Positions 10,633-20,714 of a DNA stretch of 64,000 nt are shown here, one piece after another. The notes beneath the pieces are model-generated. The model was given only the letters and a program-made list of their open reading frames with translations. It ran no database searches and was not told the origin of the DNA. Each line of letters opens with the position of its first letter. Within the stretch, counting starts at the first letter, position 1. Source of the DNA: Clarkia xantiana subsp. parviflora (taxonomy: Eukaryota > Streptophyta > Magnoliopsida > Myrtales > Onagraceae); NCBI GenBank assembly GCA_036873135.1, contig JAPTYO010000018.1, positions 4,774,001-4,838,000 on the forward strand. Reading direction: 5' to 3'. Position numbers and translations under genes: made by a program.

Positions 10633-11236
10633 TGTAAGCATATGGTGATAGGCGCCGTAATAGGTAGCCCATAATATGTATAGTTTACCTAATGAACATG
10701 GGTAAATGTCACATTAGGGTAATTGGGCTAGACCCAAATCCCAATTGACCTGGGAGGCCCGAAATTGGGCCTCTCCAATACATAGGCCGGCCAAAATAAT
10801 TAGGTGGGGTAAAGTGGACTTTTGTCCACTTTACTCATCCTATAAATAAGAGATGTTAGGGAATATTTTAGGGTTAATCATAATTCCCTCAGAAGAGTGT
10901 TTTAGAGAAAAAACCCTCCTCCCACACCTCACTAGTTCGGCCGAACCCATACATACACCAAGGGTGTGCCAAATTGCTTTCGAGCAACTCTCTGAAGATC
11001 CGTCCCCGTGTCAAGAATTGATCCGAGGCTTTGTTGTGGAGCTAACACTACGTAGGGCTTCTTTCACAAGAACCTCTACGGGTTCCGTCCGGTGGATCGA
11101 GAACTCCCTTTGTGCAAAGGATCCAGGATTACGGTAAACTGTTGAGGTATCTGTAACTCTTCCGCTGCGTAATTTCGATTACATGAACGTACCATGTTTT
11201 AATGTTTCCGTAGTGATTACTCCCCGTAATCTAGCA
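10633..11236 (+). repeat. Copia-2 5' LTR
   Basis: 604 bp, TGTAAGCATATGG...TAATCTAGCA. It contains a perfect inverted repeat (10809-10834) six bases before the TATA box TATAAATA (10841-10848). Confidence 0.92.
10809..10848 (+). promoter_or_regulatory. Copia-2 LTR promoter: dyad plus TATA box
   Basis: Arms GTAAAGTGGAC and GTCCACTTTAC pair perfectly around a TTTT loop, followed by TCATCC and TATAAATA. The same dyad is at 28735-28760 (3' LTR), 29735-29760 and 45964-45989 (copia-3). Copia-4 has the same layout with unrelated arm sequence. Confidence 0.75.
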
Positions 11237-11250
11237 GTTGTATCAGAGCC
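11237..11250 (+). other. Copia-2 primer-binding site
   Basis: gttgtatcagagcc directly after the LTR. It is one base off GTGGTATCAGAGCC, the initiator-Met tRNA-type primer site of plant copia elements. Confidence 0.8.
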
Positions 11251-11834
11251 TGTATTAGGAGTTCATGATTTTGATAAATTGGTGTTCTTGAAATTTTAAA
11301 ATTTTGGACTAAAATTTTTAAAGGAAAATTTTAAAAGTTTCGAATTTTAGGGTTTAAATGATAGGTCCGGAATTTTCATGTTCTTGGTTTAATTGATGTT
11401 CATGATCTTCAAGAAAAATTTGATATTGATCAAAATCAAACTTTGGATTGTAGATCTTATTAAAATTTGACCACTTGTTCCTAGTTGTTGTGTTTGGCCG
11501 AAACCCTAATGAATTTAGAAGGTCAGTTTTTTAATTTTTTAGACAACAAAAGGGATAAATTTTCGGCCACCATATAAAATTATATTATTTACCATATTTT
11601 AATTTTTAATTAAGGTAACAGTATATCTATAATTAGGAACATAAGGATACATTCACATTAAAATATATTGAAATATATAACTATCAATATATCTAAATAT
11701 TTAAATAGGGTTAAAGATATTATTGATAGATTTAGTTACCTAAAAGATTGAGAAAATATATTGTCAGTTATTTGTTTCCCTATTAAAGACATTGACAATA
11801 AATAAAATATATATATAATAGATTGTACCGATTC

Positions 11835-11900
<66 letters not shown>

Positions 11901-12996
11901 ATTGATTTAATCTTAAAGATAGAATCTTAGCAATAAATATATATATGTTTTATATTATGGCCAAATATATATATATATATATATTTTAATATTGAAAATT
12001 ATTTTTATAATTAATGTTACTTGGTGGCTAAGTTTAATATGTTTTAATGGATTTAAAACCCTACTTGGGCCAAAAGTAAACATTTCGGCCCAACCTTTAA
12101 AATTTTAATTATTGGGCCGGTCCAATATGTTAAACCGGGACGAAATTAAACCGAACAGGATTTTCTCAATCGGTTCGACCTATTCGGGTCGGGTCGGACC
12201 GGGGTAATTAGATGGATCTAACAGAACCGGTTTAGAGTGTTGAACCTAACCGAACCCTATTTTCTTGGACCGGTTCGGACCGAACCAGATTTTAAATTTA
12301 AATCCGGACCGAACCGGATTTTTGCCGGACCGGACTGGACCGAACCGGACCAAAACGGACTGAAATCGACTGAACCGAACAATGTTTTTTAAACCAAATT
12401 CAAGTCAATTAAAATAGGGAGGTCAAGTTTTAAAATCCAAATGCTTTTGAACCTCGAAATGGACTACACAGTGCTCATATGGTTGGTAACCTTTATGCCT
12501 TGTTTCGATTATGGGGAGATCTAGGAGATACATGTTTTCGGGACTGGTTAAATAAGTGGGCAGAATTGCAATTGTTTATTATTCAACGTATATTTATGCA
12601 TGATTAGAACTGTTGTCTTGTCTGAGTCAAGCTAGCTAGATATTACATGTTGTGGGCGGAGTCTCGGTTAAACATATGGTTTGCGCACTAGAATAGACAT
12701 GATGTGATGGTGAAAATGCTTAGGATTCATGTCTTAAAGCTCGCGTGATTGAATATAAGCATGAATTGCAAATCAGCCCCTAATGTTTAAAATTTATTTT
12801 AAAACCGAAAACCAGTCACCAAATATGTATGATTGATGTGGATGTTACATGTTTGTCACGTATGCTAGAATGTTAAGGATGTAGTTGCGTTTGATAATCT
12901 ACTTAAAAACTAGAATTATAAATGCAAGCATGAGTTCCTCGGAACATTAGACGTGTGACACGTAAGCATGTACGTGGTATGAATGATGAATGTTAC
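11251..12996 (+). other. Copia-2 leader, first part, with (TA)n tract
   Basis: Non-coding, AT-rich leader. A (TA)n microsatellite runs about 11838-11895, with a shorter one at 11966-11983. About 12130-12380 is dense in ACCGAACCGG/GGACCGAACC motifs, a feature repeated in the copia-3 (30980-31200) and copia-4 (60030-60250) leaders. It ends in gttac (12992-12996), the gypsy-B target duplication. Confidence 0.8.
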
Positions 12997-13150
12997 TGAT
13001 GGATATACGCCCAATTTGAACCCGTTGACTTCCGAACCGTTGTATTTTTATCGTCCCATTTATGATTTCCAATCGAAACTTCAACCCGGACACTTCGCGA
13101 GAACATCAACGGCTCGGACGGGGCCGAAGCGCCCGTCCGACGGAGGCGAA

Positions 13151-13425
13151 CTCACCTAGGTGAGGTTGGGTGGCCACACCCGACCTCCCCTAGGGGAGAT
13201 CGGGTCAGCCGACCCGATCTCCCCTAGGGGAGATCGGGTTGGCCAACCCGATCTCTCCTAGGAGAGATCGGGTCAGCCAACCCGATCTCTCCTAGGAGAG
13301 ATCGGGTTGGCCAACCCGATCTCTCCTAGGAGAGATCGGGTCGGCCAACCCGATCCCTCCTAGGAGGGATGGGGTTGGCCAACCCCACCCTCCCTAGGAG
13401 GGGTTGGGTGCCCTCACCCAACCCC
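13151..13425 (+). repeat. Palindromic 34-bp array in gypsy-B U3 (5' LTR)
   Basis: Successive units each hold a long perfect or near-perfect palindrome around CCTAGG (core TCTCTCCTAGGAGAGA) joined by a short second palindrome, GTTGGCCAAC, or its variants GTCAGCCAAC and GTCGGCCAAC. There are eight CCTAGG cores here and nine in the 3' LTR. Outer units have drifted (CTCACCTAGGTGAG, CTCCCCTAGGGGAG, CCCTCCTAGGAGGG) but stay self-complementary. Confidence 0.92.
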
Positions 13426-13570
13426 TACCCTCGGGGGTCGGATTCCTCCCCCCCCAAGGGTCCCGACACCACTCTCAGACGCCCATGCTCGGTCCACTCC
13501 GCCTACCTCCTCCGAATCCTAAGGTCTTAATTATATACTTAAAGGTTAATTAATTGTGTTTAGAGGTTAA

Positions 13571-13623
13571 CGATGTCATTAAGCCACCTTAATGACATCG
13601 TTGCCTATAAATACCCCACATTC
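13571..13623 (+). promoter_or_regulatory. Gypsy-B LTR promoter: dyad plus TATA box
   Basis: CGATGTCATTAAG and CTTAATGACATCG pair perfectly around CCAC (13571-13600). TATAAATA follows at 13616-13623. The same text is in the 3' LTR at about 22601-22653. Confidence 0.75.
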
Positions 13624-13940
13624 ACAACTCATTTGGACATCTTGGCTATTTGGACAATTTAGCTCTGACATCTCTCTAGCTTTATCTCTCTAGAAGTATA
13701 GTTCTGACTTAGGCATCGGAGAGGGTTCACCAGGCACCACCCCCCCCTCCTCCGTGTCTGGTATTGCCCCTTTTGCAGGGCAAAGGGAGAGAAGAAGAGA
13801 AGGAACCAAGGGAAGAAGGAACGGAAGAAGGACATAGGAAAAGACAAGGCGACTTGAGAAGACCGGATCACACACACCCCCCTATAAGGAGTGGGATTAA
13901 AGACGACACCCCGTTGACTGAGATCCCATAACTTAACACT

Positions 13941-13956
13941 TGGCGCCGTCTGCGGG
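13941..13956 (+). other. Gypsy-B primer-binding site
   Basis: TGGCGCCGTCTGCGGG, two bases after the 5' LTR. Same type as gypsy-A/C with T to C at one position. Only about 33 bases separate it from the pol start codon, leaving no room for gag. Confidence 0.85.
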
Positions 13957-13989
13957 CTTCGGACAGAAAGCCTAACTATCACTAGCAAG

Positions 13990-16900
13990 ATGGCAAGCGT
14001 ATATGTCATCCATGGAGGGTATGGAGCTGGAGGAGAGTCAGCAAATGCCAGAGAAGCATATATGGCAGAGTTAGGGACTCCTAAGCCAAGAGAAGAACAA
14101 CCAAGGGAAAAGAAAGAAGACATAATAGAATTTTCAAGAAGAGACATGGAGCATGTGTTACCAGACAACAAGGATGCCCTGGTCATAACAATGAAGATCA
14201 CTGATATGGACATTGGGAGAATCCTAATAGACAGTGGAAGCTCACCCAACATCATTAGCAAGAAGGTCCTCAATATACTAGGAGTTAGGCCAAGTAGCAT
14301 AAAACAGGTTTACTCCCCCTTGGTAGGATTTTCAGGAGAGCCAACATACCCACTGGGGGCAGTCACACTACCTGTGACACTGGGCACAGGGCAGAGGCAG
14401 CTAAAGATTGATGTCCCATTCTTCATTACAGAAGACATGGAGGAGTACAATGGGGTCCTAGGTACCACTACAATCAACAAGTGGGGTATGGTACCATCAA
14501 CGCTATATCAGAAAGTGAAATTCCCCACAGACCAAGGGATAGGGGAAGTAAAGGGTAACCAGAAGGTAGCACGGAAATGTGCAAGGATTGCACTAGGCAA
14601 AAGGAAGAAAACAAGAGAAGTCCTACTAATAGACGAGGACCCAAGAGAAGATCATGGAAGGCCAGCCCCCATGGAGGAACTAAAAGAGATACTCATAGAA
14701 GAACCCGATAGGAAGGCTAAAATTGGAACTGCCTTATCTCAGGAAGAGGAGAACCATCTAGTCGCCTTACTAAGGGAGTACAAGGATTTGTTCGCCTGGT
14801 CACCGAGCGATATGCCAGGGATATCAGAAGATGTGATCTCACATAGGCTCAACATAGACGCGGCAACGCGGCCAACAACACAGAAGGTGAGACCAATGGG
14901 AGGCAATAAAAAGATAGCTATTCAAGAAGAAGTAGAAAAGCTACTAAAGGCAAAGTTCATCAAGGAAATCAGATTCCAGACATGGGTGGCAAACCCAGTA
15001 CTGGTAAAGAAGCCGGGAGGAAGTTGGAGAATGTGTATTGACTATCGGGACCTAAACAAGGCATGCCCAAAGGACTCATATCCGCTACCAAGAATAGATC
15101 AGTTAGTGGATGCAACATCAGGTCACCAACTAATGAGCTTCATGGACGCATACTCAGGATATAACCAGATAAAAATGGCCCCTGAGGACGCCCCCCACAC
15201 AGCATTCTACGCTAATAGCGAGATATACCATTACACAGTGATGCCTTTCGGACTCATAAATGCTGGAGCAACATACCAAAGAATGGTCAACAAAATCTTT
15301 GGGGACATGATAGGGAAGACAATGGAGGCGTATGTGGACGACATGATAGTCAAATCTAAAGAGAAGAAGGACCATGTGGAAAACCTTCGCGCAACATTTG
15401 AAAGGATGAGGCAATATCAAGTCCGTCTAAACCCGAAAAAGTGCGCATTTGGGGTGCAGTCAGGAAAGTTCTTAGGCTTCATGGTAAGCCAGCGAGGCAT
15501 AGAGGTAAACCCCGAAAAACTTCAAGCAATTGAAGAAATGCAATCACCAACGAAGCACAAAGAGGTTCAACGGCTGAACGGGAGGTTGGCAGCCCTTAAC
15601 AGATTCCTATCCAAAATAGGAGACAAGGCATTACCCTTCTTTGAGGTACTAAGGGCAAACAAGAAATTTGAGTGGACACCGAGATGTGAGGAAGCCTTCC
15701 AGCAACTCAAACAACATCTGAAGACACTACCACCCCTAGCAAAGCCTATACCAGGGGAGCCCCTCTACCTCTACATCTCAGTAAGCAACGTGGCAGTTAG
15801 CTCAGTGCTAATCAAAGAGGAAAACGCTACACAATTGCCAGTATACTTCGTAAGCAAAACATTGGCAAAGTATGAGATCAACTACTTGCCAATAGAAAAG
15901 TACCTCTATGCACTGATTGTATCAGCAAGAAAGTTGAGACCGTATTTTCATGGGCATGAAGTAACAGTCCTCACAGACCAACCATTGAAACACCTCCTGC
16001 AGAGACCAGACACATCGGGAAGACTGACCAAATGGGCAATCGAGCTAAGCGAGTTTCGCATTCATTTCGCCCCAAGAACAGCCATAAAGGGTCAAGCTCT
16101 AGCGGATTTTATCGCCGAATTCACTGGAATTAATCCAGGCGAAGACTTGGGAGAAGTCAAAACTACATGCGAGGCAAGTAGTAGTCAGGAGACACAATCA
16201 GAAGAATTATGGGAGATGCATACTGATGGGTCATCCAACGGAGGAGGGTCAGGCGCAGGCCTCTTACTATACCCACCAAACAGCGATACACCTATGCGCT
16301 ATGCCATGGCACTAACCTTTAAGGCAACAAACAATGAGGCTGAATACGAAGCACTAATAACTGGCCTGAGAATAGCCAAAGGAGTAGGGGCAAAGCATTT
16401 AAGGGTCAAGTGTGATTCTCAACTAGTTGTCAACCAAGTGAAAGGAATCTACACTGCAAAGTCCGAAAACATGCAGAGATACTTGCAGCAAGCCAAGGAC
16501 CTAATAAAGAGCTTCCAAAGCTTCGACATTGAGTCTGTCCCAAGAGAACAAAACCAAGAGGCAGACGCCTTAAGTAAACTAGCCTTAGGGGCAGAAGCAG
16601 GCAAAGAGATTCACTTCGTGGAGCAAAGAATGCAATCAGTGATAGAACAAATGGAGGTTCTAGCAATAGATGAAGCAGAAGTCTGGATGACACCAATGAG
16701 ACAATACATCATGGAAGGAAAGCTCCCAAAAGATAAGGTGGAAGCAGTCAAGATTGAAAGGATGGCTAGGAATTACGCAGTGATGGACAATGAGCTCTAC
16801 AAGAAAGGATACTCCACACCTTTCCTCAAATGCATAGCATACCCAGAAACAGAGAGGGTACTTGCAGAGCTCCATGAGGGAGAGGCGGGGTGCCATGAAG

Positions 16901-17916
16901 GAGCACGGTCAATAAGCCGAAAGGTTTACAACCTAGGATACTATTGGCCATCATTGAGCAAAGAAGTAGCAGACTTGGTACAAAAATGTGATCACTGCCA
17001 AAGGTACTCCAGAAATATAACAGCCCCACCAGCAAAGCTAAGCTCCATCTCAGGAGCCTGGCCTTTCGCACAATGGGGGATTGATTTGATAGGCCCCCTA
17101 CCAAAAACAAAAGGTCAGAAGACTTGCATAATTGTTGCAATAGACTACTTCTCCAAGTGGATAGAAGCAAAGGCAATGGGGAAGACAACAGACGACCAAG
17201 TCGTCAACTTCATCCAATCTCACATTGTCTCGAGGTATGGGGTGCCAAAAGCAATAATAAGTGACAATGGCCCACAGTTCAAGAGCAAGAAATTGCAGTG
17301 GTATTGCGAAAGACTGAATATAGATCACCGTTTCGCATCGGTAAAGCACCCTCAGACAAACGGACAGGTAGAATCGGCAAACAAGATAGTGTTAGATGGC
17401 CTAAAGAAACGACTCCACGCCACCAAGGGAAGTTGGGTAGATGAGCTGGAAAATGTTCTATGGGCAGTGCGGACAACACCAAAGATATCCACAGGAGAAA
17501 CGCCATTTGGTCTAGTGTACGGAACCGAGGCGGTGGCACCAGCAGAAATAGCTGTACAATCACTGAGAACCAAGTACTTTGAGGAGCATGAGAACAACAA
17601 GGCAAGACTTTTAGATTTAGACATGGTGGAGGACAAAAGGTGGAATTCAGAAGAAGCACAGACACGAATGCGCCTTGTCTCAGCAAGATACTACAACCGC
17701 CAAGTCAAGGAGAGACAATTCCACGTAGGAGAACTAGTACTAAGAAGGAATGAGTTCTCACACTTAGACCAAGTCAGAAAATTATCTCCAAAGTGGGAAG
17801 GACCATACAAGATAGCGTCAGTTCCCTACGTAAACGCGTACCGCCTCGAAGATGGGGAGGGGTATATCTCCACAAACACCTTCAGTGGAGAGCACCTAAA
17901 GAAGTACTACGTATAA
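13990..17916 (+). CDS. pol: Gypsy-B pol polyprotein, intact (protease, RT, two RNase H, integrase)
   Basis: 1308 residues with no stop or frameshift. The start MASVYVIHGGYGAGG aligns with the gag-pol junction of gypsy-A (INVIHGGFAAGG), so the frame begins where protease begins. Approximate residues: aspartic protease DSGSS at 81; RT from about 320 with FMDAYSGYNQIKM and catalytic YVDD at about 448; first RNase H about 555-700; second, archaeal-type RNase H from HTDGSS at about 743 to DALSKLALG; integrase HHCC finger about 960-1002 (HEG...H...CDHC); integrase catalytic Asp in GIDLIGPLP (about 1031), Asp in SDNGPQF (about 1091) and Glu in GQVESANK (about 1127); PKWEGPY at about 1267; end GEHLKKYYV. 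All catalytic residues I looked for are present. It makes the enzymes for reverse transcription and integration but encodes no capsid. Confidence 0.96.
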   Translation: MASVYVIHGGYGAGGESANAREAYMAELGTPKPREEQPREKKEDIIEFSRRDMEHVLPDNKDALVITMKITDMDIGRILIDSGSSPNIISKKVLNILGVRPSSIKQVYSPLVGFSGEPTYPLGAVTLPVTLGTGQRQLKIDVPFFITEDMEEYNGVLGTTTINKWGMVPSTLYQKVKFPTDQGIGEVKGNQKVARKCARIALGKRKKTREVLLIDEDPREDHGRPAPMEELKEILIEEPDRKAKIGTALSQEEENHLVALLREYKDLFAWSPSDMPGISEDVISHRLNIDAATRPTTQKVRPMGGNKKIAIQEEVEKLLKAKFIKEIRFQTWVANPVLVKKPGGSWRMCIDYRDLNKACPKDSYPLPRIDQLVDATSGHQLMSFMDAYSGYNQIKMAPEDAPHTAFYANSEIYHYTVMPFGLINAGATYQRMVNKIFGDMIGKTMEAYVDDMIVKSKEKKDHVENLRATFERMRQYQVRLNPKKCAFGVQSGKFLGFMVSQRGIEVNPEKLQAIEEMQSPTKHKEVQRLNGRLAALNRFLSKIGDKALPFFEVLRANKKFEWTPRCEEAFQQLKQHLKTLPPLAKPIPGEPLYLYISVSNVAVSSVLIKEENATQLPVYFVSKTLAKYEINYLPIEKYLYALIVSARKLRPYFHGHEVTVLTDQPLKHLLQRPDTSGRLTKWAIELSEFRIHFAPRTAIKGQALADFIAEFTGINPGEDLGEVKTTCEASSSQETQSEELWEMHTDGSSNGGGSGAGLLLYPPNSDTPMRYAMALTFKATNNEAEYEALITGLRIAKGVGAKHLRVKCDSQLVVNQVKGIYTAKSENMQRYLQQAKDLIKSFQSFDIESVPREQNQEADALSKLALGAEAGKEIHFVEQRMQSVIEQMEVLAIDEAEVWMTPMRQYIMEGKLPKDKVEAVKIERMARNYAVMDNELYKKGYSTPFLKCIAYPETERVLAELHEGEAGCHEGARSISRKVYNLGYYWPSLSKEVADLVQKCDHCQRYSRNITAPPAKLSSISGAWPFAQWGIDLIGPLPKTKGQKTCIIVAIDYFSKWIEAKAMGKTTDDQVVNFIQSHIVSRYGVPKAIISDNGPQFKSKKLQWYCERLNIDHRFASVKHPQTNGQVESANKIVLDGLKKRLHATKGSWVDELENVLWAVRTTPKISTGETPFGLVYGTEAVAPAEIAVQSLRTKYFEEHENNKARLLDLDMVEDKRWNSEEAQTRMRLVSARYYNRQVKERQFHVGELVLRRNEFSHLDQVRKLSPKWEGPYKIASVPYVNAYRLEDGEGYISTNTFSGEHLKKYYV

Positions 17917-18211
17917 GAAGAAAGCACAAGCAAAAGACCATATCCTTAGTTTCATATTACACATTTTACGCGCTTCAGCTTCACAAGCTTTTCAAAAAAC
18001 AACTTTTGAGAAGGAGAACTCACGAAGTTACTCCAACTCTACAACTATCTTCGATTTCCTACAAAGGATGTCTTGGTGCACCAAGGCATCCCGAGTGTAC
18101 AAAAACATGAATGCTCCTAAGAGAGTAGTAGTTATTCAAAAGTATTTACCAGTAAATGTGATGTTACAATCACCAAGTTATCCTTACACAGATATGACTT
18201 CAAGTCAACAA
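17917..18211 (+). other. Gypsy-B 3' region, start
   Basis: Non-coding text between the pol stop and the first tandem array. Nothing recognised. Confidence 0.5.
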
Positions 18212-18728
18212 CCTTCGACGCCCCCAAGAGCGTATCTTGAGAGTAGTCTTCGTACTACGACATTCGACGCCCCCAAGAGCGTATCTTGAGAGTAGTGTTC
18301 ATACTACGACCTTCGACGCCCCCAAGAGCGTATCTTGAGAGTAGTTATTATACTACGACCTTCGACGCCCCAAGAGCGTATCTTGAGAGTGGTTTCCAAA
18401 AACTACGAACTTCGACGCCCCCAAGAGCGTATCTTGAGAGTAGTGTTCATACTACAACCTTCGACGCCCCCAAGAGCGTATCTTGAGAGTAGTTATTACA
18501 CTACGACTTCGACGCACCAAGAGCGTATCTTGAGAGTGGTTTCCAAAAACTACGAATTCGACGCCCCCAGGAGCGTATCTTGAGGTAGATTTGCAACCTA
18601 CCAGATTCGACGCCCCCAAGAGCGTATCTTGAGGTAGAAAAAACACTACCAGTTCGACGCCCCCAAGAGCGTATCTTGAGGTAGATTTCAAACTACCAGT
18701 TCGACGCCCACCAAGAGCGTATCTTTGG
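18212..18728 (+). repeat. Gypsy-B tandem array 1 (about 45-55 bp units)
   Basis: About ten units built on TTCGACGCCCCCAAGAGCGT plus ATCTTGAG, followed by a variable spacer (agtagtNttcatactacgac or a gtagattt...ctacca variant). The spacer itself is often a small hairpin (GTAGT...ACTAC, GGTAG...CTACC). One more unit recurs at about 19003-19035 after array 2, so array 2 seems to have expanded inside array 1. Confidence 0.88.
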
Positions 18729-19002
18729 TCTAACCTGAGCCCTCCGGGAGCCTATCCTGCGAAACGTTAAGTGCCGTCCGAGAGCCTGTCTCGTGAACAG
18801 TTTGACACCCGTCAAGAAGGTATCGGTGGTCTAACCTGAGCCCTCCGGGAGCCTATCCTGCGAAACGTTAAGTGCCGTCCGAGAGCCTGTCTCGTGAACA
18901 GTTTGACACCCGTCAAGAAGGTATCGGTGGACTAACCTGTGCCCTCCGGGAGCCTATCCTGTGAAACGTTAAGCGCCGTCCGAGAGCCTATCTCGTGAAA
19001 AG
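18729..19002 (+). repeat. Gypsy-B tandem array 2 (101-bp unit)
   Basis: Three units with starts at 18729, 18830 and 18931, an exact 101-bp period. Each begins TCTAACCTGAGCCCTCCGGG (third unit slightly altered) and contains GAAACGTTAAGTGCCGTCCG. The third copy is cut short. Confidence 0.9.
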
Positions 19003-19080
19003 ATTTCGACGCCCACCAAGAGCGTATCTTTGGTCTAACAGTACAACGTATACCGTGTAAGGGGTATCAGAAGAGATAAT

Positions 19081-19170
19081 CACACCATGTTTGAAAGGAT
19101 ACCATGTTTGAAAGGACACCATGTTTGAAAGGATACCATGCTCAGAAGGATACCATGCTCGGAAGGGTAA
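19081..19170 (+). repeat. Short 17-18 bp repeats (ACCATGTTTGAAAGGAT type)
   Basis: Five or six copies of ACCATGTTTGAAAGGA, the later ones drifting to ACCATGCTCAGAAGGA and ACCATGCTCGGAAGGG. The following 19171-19491 holds nothing recognisable; it would be the 3' flank of the antisense gene. Confidence 0.75.
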
Positions 19171-19491
19171 CATGAGAAAGAAATTTCTAAGAAAAGTAAT
19201 ATGAAGAACAAGTAATGTTTTTTCTTTATGAAATGGCAGGTAAGGCAAGAAGGAAAGCACGAAAGAAGGATAAGTAAAGGAAACACACCAATGAAAGGGT
19301 CCATACCCAAAGAGCCATACACAAGGCATAGGGAGACATCATGAGAAGAGATATAAGCACACGGCCATATATACAACGAATATAAACAAGTGTATCAGAC
19401 AAAGATGGCAACACTAAGAAAGGTGGAGTTTTAAACTCTAAAGACAACCACAACTCACAAGCACATGAGACTACCACAATAGATAGGGGTA

Positions 19492-20555
19492 CTATTCCTT
19501 TACCTTCGCAATATGCTTAAGTGCAAAGTCTGACAAATCACCAAGACGAGAGAAAGGAAAGTCGGGAGCAATCATGTGAATCCGTTCAAGAATCTCCTTA
19601 AAGGAAATACGTTTAGCCACAGAGCAGCGAACCTCCATAGCAGCCTGATAAGCGGAAGAGGCCTTATACTCAGCAATGGCACACTCTTTCGCCTCCATAC
19701 GAAACATTTCCTCCAGAGAGACTAACTCAGCAGCACGAAGTGTCTCATCACGATAAGACCTTTGTTTCAACGCCTCAACCTCTTCATTGAGAAGAGCAAT
19801 GCGACCCTCCAAGTCTCGGCACCGCAAATCAGTAATACGACTATGCTCCAAATAGCTAATAAGACGGGAGTTAAGGGAGACACAAATGTCCTCGTACACC
19901 TTCCTCTCCTCAGCAAGATGAATAGCAAGGGTGGATAAATTAACAAGGTCGGCCATACCCTGCAACCAAAACAAAAGATGAAACGGATAACGCATGGAGA
20001 AGAAGTATACCAAAGGATAAAATGGTTAATAACATTACAGGAGCATAACGAGCCAACACATCACGAGCCAACTCATAAGTTGCATCCGACCCTTTGGAGA
20101 GGGACACACGATCAACAGGAGGAACAGCAGACTGCAGAACACGAACTCCAACCTCAGGAGTTTGCAAAGAAGATTGATTGTCAAAACGAGACCCACGCCC
20201 ATAATAAGGCGCCCACTCAGACCCAACAATTCCATCAACAGGCGGACGAGACAGCTCCTTCCGACTCAGACGCGGAAGACGAAGTCTACCTATAACAAAG
20301 CACAGAGTAAATACCAATATACACTAAGGAAACTCAGCTGCTCAAGAACTCACCAAACAGAGAGGGAGGAAATGACGGCTCCCGGACCTTCGATTGGGGG
20401 GCATCAATATAGAAAGAAGATAGCACCCCAACGTCACCACCCTTACCTTCAGTTAGAGAACACCTCCCCGCACCATAGAAAACCGATCTTTTTGCAATCG
20501 AAGATCCGGTCCCGGAAGTAACCACTCCCACACGTACTGGCCTCTTACTCCTCAT
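19492..20555 (-). CDS. Antisense three-exon gene inside gypsy-B (306 residues, coiled coil)
   Basis: Runs opposite to pol. Exon 1 is 20555-20354 (MRSKRPVRVGVV ... FPPSLFG), exon 2 is 20289-20039 (RLRLPRLSRKELSRPP ... DVLARYAP), and exon 3 is 19959-19492 (GMADLVNLST ... LKHIAKVKE, stop). The introns are 64 bp (GTGAGT...TTATAG) and 79 bp (GTAATG...TTGCAG). Exon lengths 202, 251 and 468 keep one frame throughout. Exon 3 is heptad-like with acidic and basic residues (DLEGRIALLNEEVEALKQ), a likely coiled coil. Tat elements are known to carry antisense extra ORFs between pol and the 3' LTR, some related to a 'putative gypsy type transposon' domain. The fold here could be that, but I cannot confirm it. 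Function unknown. The gene is undamaged, like pol. A TATA box lies upstream at 21441-21448. Confidence 0.78.
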
Positions 20556-20714
20556 CAATCACCAGAAAGTTCTGCTAACCGGAAAAAACACAGGCTCAAT
20601 CCGAGAAAAACAGAAAGCAAACAATGGACAAGGGACACGAACTCATTTCCATAAAATGATAGATACAAAGTCAAAAGACAAGAATAGAAAGACGGCAGGA
20701 AAAACCCCACCAGC

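Larger units (their letters stand above)
12997..13938 (+). repeat. Gypsy-B 5' LTR
   Basis: 942 bp. U3 contains eight palindromes centred on CCTAGG (13151-13425). A perfect 13-bp-arm inverted repeat (13571-13600) precedes the TATA box TATAAATA (13616-13623). It ends TTAACA, followed by ct and the primer site. Confidence 0.95.

Noticed and set aside
10633..11137. 94-residue plus-strand frame in the copia LTR (10853-11137) as a small gene
   Set aside because: Lies within LTR R/U5 sequence. Its counterpart in the 3' LTR (28779-29075) is altered by indels, and no protein-level conservation is evident.
11838..11895. (TA)n tract as an origin or matrix attachment signal
   Set aside because: Simple TA microsatellites occur at the same place in the leaders of copia-2, copia-3 and copia-4. 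Nothing beyond base composition supports a function.
13151..13425. CRISPR-like array of palindromic repeats
   Set aside because: Units are directly tandem with no unique spacers, lie inside a plant LTR and are duplicated in the other LTR. The similar length to loxP-type sites is also coincidental: no asymmetric spacer is seen.
13659..14300. 213-residue minus-strand frame over the gypsy-B LTR and pol start
   Set aside because: Overlaps the LTR and the well-supported pol frame. No domain; a shadow of pol codon use.
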